Below are positions 57,792 through 64,000 of a DNA stretch of 64,000 nt, piece after piece. The position numbers were made by a program, and so were the translations under genes. The notes below the pieces were generated by a model. The model did no database searches and was not told where the DNA came from. It saw nothing but the letters and a program-made list of their open reading frames with translations. The stretch comes from Phlebiopsis flavidoalba (Eukaryota > Basidiomycota > Agaricomycetes > Polyporales > Phanerochaetaceae): the NCBI GenBank assembly GCA_035772785.1, contig JAOCPU010000025.1, forward strand, positions 310,001 to 374,000. The letters run 5' to 3'. Numbering within the stretch: the first letter of the stretch is position 1; each line of letters opens with the position of its first letter.

Positions 57792-58632
57792 ATGAATACA
57801 TTCCTTCATCTGTCTTGCGCTCTGCTCCGTGCAGCCATGGGCCTGAAACCGCAGCTCCCGCCCGGATTTCCCTCTGCGAGGTACAGGTCCGTGTCCGGCA
57901 GGGGGACACGCCGTAACAGGTTAGTTACAATCAGCTTCCCGTCGTGTATTCTTGTCTCATTGTTTCGTAAAGGCATTCAGTGCACGGATGCAGATGTGAG
58001 AAGTCTCTTGGACACGTTCGATGCTGTTCGAGGGCTCGTTGCGGCGTTTTTAACCATCTCGAAAACTCGCTCTTCTTTCATTATAGAGGACAGCGAATGG
58101 ATCTATCATCTTCGGACGTTGGCCAACAGGGAGGCACTGCTCGAACGTCTGATGCTAACCACTGCGCAGCTGGGAGACTCGCCTCCGTCAAAAGAAGTCA
58201 GCATACCCCGCCGCGGCGTGTTCCAAGTTTACCAGATTCTGTTCCGCGCCGCCGCCGGCAGGAATCCTGATATCTGTCTTGTGCGTCGCGCCGACGTGCG
58301 CGCAAACGCGATGGACGAGTGAGACGAGGCGGTGTGCGTGCTCTGCGCTCAACGCGACAACTCTGGGATGATTGTACGTTATTTCCTTCGCATCTTGCCT
58401 CAGAGTCCGAGTCGCTCATTTTTTGTCCTTTATCTCCGTGCCGACTTGAAGGTTTGAGCTCGCCGCCGCGGCACTGCCCGCTGTTCTCCTCGAGATACGG
58501 TCGGCTGTCTTCGGTGGGGCCCTCGGGGTGATCAGCAATCTGAGATGTACATTCTGGATGTACTACCACTACTCGAGTGCGTCGCGCAGATTAATTCGTC
58601 GGGTGTACATGCTGGTTACCCGGTGGGAGTAG
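57792..58632 (+). CDS. Unrecognised gene
   Basis: One of the longer open frames in the window: MNTFLHLSCALLRAAMGLKP, then TDADVRSLLDTFDAVRGLVA and AFLTISKTRSSFIIEDSEWI, YHLRTLANREALLERLMLTT, to a stop at 58320. Coding-like text continues after it: VCVLCAQRDNSGMIV, then FELAAAALPAVLLEIRSAVF with GGALGVISNLRCTFWMYYHY and TAG 58630, so the stop at 58320 may be an indel or lie in an intron. A TATA-like CATATATC lies near 57757. Possibly one hydrophobic segment near the C-terminus. No family recognised; shadow frames on the minus strand overlap part of it. Confidence 0.4.
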
Positions 58633-59373
58633 GACAAGGGTAGAAGAGAAGCCACAAATCCTACTTTCTTCCCTACTAACACGCTACTACCGCCGGGGCG
58701 CTCGGGCCCAAAATGCTTCGAAAATCTGGGTGACAGCCAGTAAATCATATTCTAGTATGCTTCTCCACACGTATATGTCAATGGAAGTTGCTCCTCATTT
58801 TTTTTCCTGTAGGATGTATCTACCCAAGCAAGGTTTGTAATGTTCAAGTTCTCCACCGTGCGCGGTGCCAGTGTCGACTCATTGTCGCAACGATTAGCGC
58901 TAGAATTCTGGCATTCAGCACAGATCCAATGATGTCCGTACATCGGTAAGCTCGTCGAGATAGCACCATACATCTAGGACATAAACGCCTACCGAGCTGC
59001 ACGTCCCATCAACACAGCGAAGGTAGGCAGACCAACCTGATACGTATCATCTTTCTCCCTCGACAACATTGTTCATCCTCTCTTTGAAATAGTATAGCCG
59101 ATTAGGCTTTCGATCCGACCATTCACACCTACTAACAACATTTGGTTAATGCCAGATTGAGGTCACAGCCGAAAAGAACGCAGAAGGTAGGCACGACACC
59201 CGTACCACCTCAGATGATGAGCACATCTCGATCTCTCATCACTAGCCTTGCTGCTGATTTTAGTGAGATCCGTCTGTACCACCTCGATTTCGTCCATATA
59301 GGGCTAAACCAGGCGCACACAAAAAGATCGAAGCACCGTCTGCCCTCCTACCCACGTAGCCCCCAAGCCCAGC
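58633..59373. other. Intergenic, upstream of membrane protein copy 3
   Basis: No conserved text. A 73-codon minus-strand frame (58973-58752) with three cysteines is not recognised. Confidence 0.4.
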
Positions 59374-61004
59374 ATGAATTACAACACGTCTGCCCTCTGG
59401 ATCAGCATGGGTTCCGCTCATAGCGCAAGTGCTGTACGGTGAAGACGGCATATTCTTTGCCTCACCCATTGATCTCACTTCCATTATCATTCTGGATAGG
59501 TGGTTTATCTTGTCACATTCGGGATGTCTATGTTTTATCTCATGAAGAAACGGAATACGCAACGTGGCTATCTGGCTATCTATAAAACACATGGATCGTG
59601 ACCCTCGCAAATATCCTGATGTTACTTCTCATCACGGCGGTGAGTTCCCAAACCTTCTTACCACTTTTAAAAATAATTTCGACCTATTCTCTTCACACAG
59701 CAAATCGCGCTGATATCAGAAATGACGTTATATCCATATTTCGGCCCAGAGGAGAACGCGTCGAAGGCTCTCATTATAGCAAACAGCGCTGCAAACCCCC
59801 ATAGACACGGCGCGGCTTGCCCTATTCATCGCTCAAATCAGCGTCTCTGACGCTCTCATGGTGAGTCGAATCGGCCTACAGACTCAGAGCTCGGGTGATG
59901 AGTTTTATTGGGTTAGATATACCGAGTCTGGATCGTTTGGTGGCGTAACTGGTATATCATCATTTTACCGACGCTATGTCTTTTTGGTGCTATAGGCAAG
60001 TTGATTTATCGACAAAAGTTTGCGAGGCTGATCAAGATCAAACTCCTCTAGCATGCGAAAGCAGTTTCGTGAACATGGGTACACATCTGCCTCTAGAGTC
60101 GGAGGTGAACCTCTACGTGTTTGTCGGTGGAGGTGAGTAGAAGACGTGAAACGCAAATAGATGATGCTGACGCAGCACAAGATATGTTGCTTACTGCCGG
60201 GTTTTGCGTGCGATTTCATGTAAGATTCATTGTATCCTCTCTCGGATATTTTGACGATTATGATATTCAACTGGCGTGCTCAACAGATTAAATGTATATT
60301 GCACAGGTAAACAAAGCTCCTCAAGGTGAGGTGGCTATGGTCGCTCATTTTTGATCATTTTCAAGCGATGCTCTCATTCAAAATCTGGCGACGTACTCGG
60401 CAGCCCATTGAGAGCGCGACGGACCACATGAAGACTCATACTATTTCCTCTATGGTAAGTTGCTTATGGCTGACATACTCTCCGACTGACAACGAATATC
60501 TCTAGAATATTCTAGCAATTATCATCGAGAGCGCAGCAGCTCTATACGTAAGCAGTCCATCGCATCCGTCTCAGGTTTCTGTCTGAAAACTTGTGCCGCA
60601 GTGTCTGCGTTTTCTCCTTACTTATTGCATTATCCCAAAAGTCAATCGGGATATACCTTATTACAGACATGGTAGGACTCGTTGCGTCGTGGTACCCTTC
60701 GCGAGCTGACATTTGCAGACGACATGCATCACAGGTATCGCGTATTGTCTCGTCATTATCCGATTCGGCATGGGGCGGTGCTTTCAAAAAATCCAGGACT
60801 TTATCTTCATCTACTGTAACTTCACGGGAGAACCGGTCAAAAAGCCCTTGGCAGAGCACCATCTATACCATTACGACCCATGGTAGTGCATTTCGAGAGG
60901 CACACCGAAACGGACGCAGGTTTTCGTCGAAAACTCCGTCAAATTTGGAAAATAAAGAACTTGGCCTGTTGGCGTTTAGGATGTTCTGGGAAATAGGTCG
61001 CTAG
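59374..61004 (+). CDS. Basidiomycete multi-pass membrane protein, copy 3
   Basis: Third paralogue, on the plus strand. Start MNYNTSALWIS followed after one frame change by LIAQVLYG at a GTGAAG donor, matching TSALTIGVG...LIFYG of copy 1. Then a short exon with SMFYLMKKRNTQRGYLAIY, TLANILMLLLITA (59600-59640), ISVSDALM, IYRVWIVWWRNW with YIIILPTLCLFGAIG (59920-60000), NILAIIIESAALY (60505-60545), LLIALSQKSIGIYLITDM (60620-60670), and a tail with TTHGSAFREAHRNGRR. The RNW and ESAALY segments are nearly identical to copy 1. The end at 61004 is approximate. Function unknown. Confidence 0.65.
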
Positions 61005-61799
61005 TCTGAGGCGACCGCTCTTATCTAAAAAATCCACACAATTACCGTTGTTTGCGAGTCGCAAATCCCATGCTTTTTACGAACCGTTTATAGACGATCC
61101 TTGACCATTTTCAATTTATTAATCAACTATCCTGTACCATTAGAATAAATTTGCGCTGTCTTTTTGGATCGAATTGTCCGCAGATTACTTTGGCCTCGTT
61201 CGCCAAAAGATGTGCTCTGGAGTTGAAAATCGAACGTTTGAGGCTGAAGGGCGTTCTAGCAACTTCTGTCGTTTGTCGGCACCGATCTGAGGCGTCGTCG
61301 TGTATCACCGTTGAAGTCATTGACGCCACACTCACTACAATGTTCACATGCGTAACCAAGAGCAGGCAAAAAAACGCGCCGGCATTGCCGCACGAAACCC
61401 GGCAGGTTGGTTATCAGTCCGGAAGCATCACAGCGAACGAAGGTTTTACTGATGCGCGGAGGACAGCTGTAGACACGCTGGGTCCGCGGCAGGGTGGCAC
61501 ACAGCCCCAGGCTGGTCTCATGTGCTGCCGGAAAGAACGACGACGGACAAGTACTGGCTTCCCTCCGGTAGGACCTGTAATTTAACCATGCGCCGCAAGC
61601 TTTCAGCGTACCACTGCATTCCCAAGGTAGCGCTTATAGCTGCCGCGTTTCGGTCAGAAGATCAGCACATTTAAAGTTTTTTTTTTTTTTTTTTTAGACC
61701 AACCGTTGTATATTAGCATCGTGAAAGCAATCAGTTCCCAATTGACATTCCAGAAATGTTATAAATCTCTATAAAACCAAGAAAGCAAACGTCGGGCGT
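61005..61799. other. Convergent intergenic
   Basis: Lies between the 3' ends of membrane protein copy 3 and P450 4. A 144-codon plus frame (61151-61585) has no recognisable content. A 19-T run lies at 61677-61695. Confidence 0.4.
61677..61695 (+). repeat. Homopolymer run of 19 T
   Basis: Lies just downstream of the P450 4 stop; on the transcript strand it is poly-A in DNA. Length unreliable. Confidence 0.8.
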
Positions 61800-64000
61800 C
61801 TACTGCGACTCGGCCAATGCGGAACGAATTAGGGACTCGACGTTGGCAGACCTCGGCTTGAACATCGCCTGTAGGTCTTTCGGGCATACTAAACACGACG
61901 TTGAGAGTGTTTGAATCATATATAAGGGGTACTCACCCTGAACATTCCGGTCGTGTACTCTTCCCTAGCCTTGATAGGTGCCCTGTTCTTGTCCAGGGGC
62001 TCCACCACCTCGAACCCCGCCGCGAGCCGAGAACATTAGCGACTGTGAGCCACAGAGTGTCCAATGCAAAATAGCGACCAGCACAAATCCTGCGTCCATA
62101 TCCGAATGCCTCGGTGGGCTCGGGGACATTGGGGGGCTCGAGCGTGCCGTCCTCAGTGAGGAAGCGCGTCTAGGGTCGAATATTTCTGGTAGAGGATGAT
62201 AGCGTGCTGGGTCGCGTTAGTAGAACGGCCCTAGGGAGAGTTAATTAATCAACCACAAAGAAATACGCATGCTACACGCACCATGTATTACCGATGATGG
62301 TAGATCCTTTGGGGATAAAGTAACCTTCGTACACGTCATCTGTTGATGCCTTGTGGGGAACAGCTATGATAAATTCTTCGTGAATTGTGAATCGATTATG
62401 TGCACCACTCGAGACAAACCTAGCGGTACAGCCGGATGCCACCTGTTCAAGAGTTTTGAGAAAGCCAGACAAGTCACATGAATTGATATAACGCACCTCA
62501 ACACCTCCTTCGCCAGCGCACTGATATATGGCATCGAATCCCGGTCGCCCAGTTTTCTGGTAGGCGATCAGGTCCTACCACGCGGTCAATCTCCCAGCGC
62601 GCGCGCTGCCACTTGGGTTTCAGGGTACTAGCAGCATGGCGAGAATGAACGTAGTGATCGTCAGTACGGTCTACAAAACATCATCGTCAAGAATTTGTCA
62701 GAGAGGAGACGGCTCCGGAGACGTACGGTTGTCCGTGCCAGCTAAAAAGCGGCATCAATATTGACATTCGCACATCGGCCAAAAGATAACGGCATACCTT
62801 GGTAAGCCATAGCAGTAACATTGATGACCATATCCTCATACTCTTCCTTGTTGGCGCTCTTCTCGAGGCCGTCGAGGAGGGTGGTAGCAATGCACGGGCT
62901 TAGCATTACCGGAATCCTGGCGGACACGACAAATCAACAAATTGCCTCCCCTGCCGACGTGAAAGTGTATGGTACGCACATAGGCCTTCTTCGCAACTTC
63001 GAACGGAAGCAAGTGCAGTGCGTCCACTGAGCGTTTCCACTCTGCCGCTTGGCGCTTGAATCCTGCACCACGGGAACCAGGTGGGTATGTGCTTCACTGC
63101 ATGATGAAGTCAGACAATGACTCAACGGTATGCTGCTAAATCATAGAATACTTACAGATAGGGATGGAGTCAACCAGGTACGATCCAGCGTTTACGATAT
63201 CCGACAGGCACTCAATGCCTTTTTCTCCGCGGCCTCGAGGATAGGGTCATGGTTGCGTGAAGGTTCAATGGCATATACGATGCCCAACGTTGCTGCTCCA
63301 GCCATGCTGTGTTTACGTGAGCAAAGTGTATTCACCAAAAGGTATGCAGCCACTTACTATCGGATGTGCTTGCCGTAGTCTTGCGGTGTTTCCCAAAAGC
63401 GACTCGAGCAGAATATGCACACCGGATGTGATACGAGGGTGATAGTTGGGGATTGCGTCTGGGCGGAAATATTGATGGAAGTGTCGCGGTGGACGCGCCA
63501 ACGGTCACCGTACTCCATCAGTAACGGGTGGCGATATTACGATCCCAGCCAGTGCTTCACACCCAGTTTGAGCATGAGGGGATAACGTTGAGCTAATCGA
63601 GTGAGTACTCACAGCTCGTACACCATCACCGTTCTCTCCCTGAAAATCCGGAATGAGGGTATCATCTATGCAGCAACGACGAAGAGAACGCACCTGTCAG
63701 AGTAGATATTTGACCGCTTCTCAAACAAGTCTCTGGCTATCTTCGCAGAGTTGATTGACGAAGACATGGTGCCAAAAAGAGCTTGAAGTGTACGATATCC
63801 GAACCTATGCAAATCCATTACTTAATGTCATCGGAACGAAATTCTAGATCAAACCGCCACGTACCATACATTGAGCTATATCTTTGGAATGTCACCCAAT
63901 CATGACTTCTCGGGAAATTCAGCAAGTTTCCTACGACCGGAAGCCAGGTGGTCCGGGTGGGGAACTTGAAGACCTTGCGGCGTTTCAGCGATAACAAACA
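61800..64000 (-). CDS. Cytochrome P450 monooxygenase 4, 5' partial
   Basis: Runs off the right edge; only the membrane anchor is missing. Reading from the right edge: RRKVFKF, PPGPPGFPVVGNLLNFPRSH and DWVTFQRYSSMYG (63980-63865), NSAKIARDLFEKRSNIYSDR (63755-63695), HFHQYFRPDAIPNYHPRI (63480-63430), WFPGAGFKRQAAEWKRSVDA and LHLLPFEVAKKAYVRTI (63085-62970), I-helix SWHGQ-like text near 62740, VPHKASTDDVYEGYFIPKGS then TIIGNTW (62370-62285), EPTEAFGYGRRICAGRYFAL (62130-62070, haem loop with cysteine), EEYTTGMFR, and MFKPRSANVESLIRSALAES with TAG at 61800. Text is closest to P450s 1 and 2 (DEYxGYFIPKGS, FGYGRRIC, WFPGAGFKRQAA), so a dispersed, inverted member of the same subfamily. Confidence 0.87.

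Noticed and set aside
60542..60862. 106-codon minus-strand frame
   Set aside because: Antisense to membrane protein copy 3, whose ESAALY and later TM exons are clear on the plus strand.
1..64000. Widespread pseudogenisation
   Set aside because: All genes, including essential ones, show the same kind of indels, so error explains it better than decay.
1..64000. CRISPR arrays, tRNA and rRNA genes, bacterial operons
   Set aside because: No regularly spaced repeats, no tRNA arm pattern (several TTCGAA(T/C) hits lie inside genes or lack a partner stem), and the genes are spliced and eukaryotic.

Overview
The window looks like nuclear DNA of a filamentous basidiomycete, most likely a wood- or litter-decay Agaricomycete. 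Genes are cut by many short introns (about 50-70 bp, GTRNGT...YAG). There are fungal-only genes (MMM1 of ERMES, F-box and BTB families, a GH16 glucanase), four cytochrome P450s of the kind expanded in Agaricomycetes, and three paralogues of a multi-pass membrane protein I know only as 'hypothetical protein' in basidiomycetes.

Almost every conserved gene, including ubiquitin, is interrupted by scattered single-base indels, mostly insertions. I read this as sequence error (uncorrected long-read-like), not pseudogenisation. Genes were therefore recognised by stitching conserved motifs across frames, and ends and introns are approximate unless a start or stop is stated.

Layout. 1-3.7 kb: RFC3 clamp-loader subunit (runs off the left edge), divergent from a ubiquitin-S27a fusion, then an F-box gene. 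4.8-6.3 kb: membrane protein copy 1. 9.3-10.8 kb: retinol-dehydrogenase-like SDR. 13-15.5 kb: MFS transporter (Dal5/allantoate type). 17.1-17.9 kb: Ser/Pro-rich disordered protein. 20.7-27 kb: BTB/POZ protein, flavin monooxygenase, ZW10/Dsl1-like tether. 28.9-35.1 kb: two tandem P450s. 35.2-42.2 kb: a tight housekeeping block with TTL-domain protein, MMM1, NDUFAF7-like methyltransferase, TMEM14 and an EEF1AKMT4-like methyltransferase, followed by F-box gene 2. 44.9-46 kb: membrane protein copy 2. 48.7-50.7 kb: third P450. 51.5-54.5 kb: sirtuin divergent from PEX7. 55.8-57.5 kb: secreted GH16. 57.8-58.6 kb: unrecognised gene. 59.4-61 kb: membrane protein copy 3. 61.8 kb to the right edge: fourth P450.

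Several genes concern mitochondria, ER contacts or peroxisomes (MMM1, NDUFAF7, TMEM14, sirtuin, PEX7, Dsl1/ZW10). The P450s, FMO, SDR and MFS suggest xenobiotic or secondary metabolism, but no backbone enzyme (PKS, NRPS, terpene synthase) was seen, so I do not call a biosynthetic cluster. I found no tRNA, rRNA, CRISPR array, intact transposon or viral gene. I do not see a clearly new biological system; the three-copy membrane family and the unidentified coding segments are the least explained parts.
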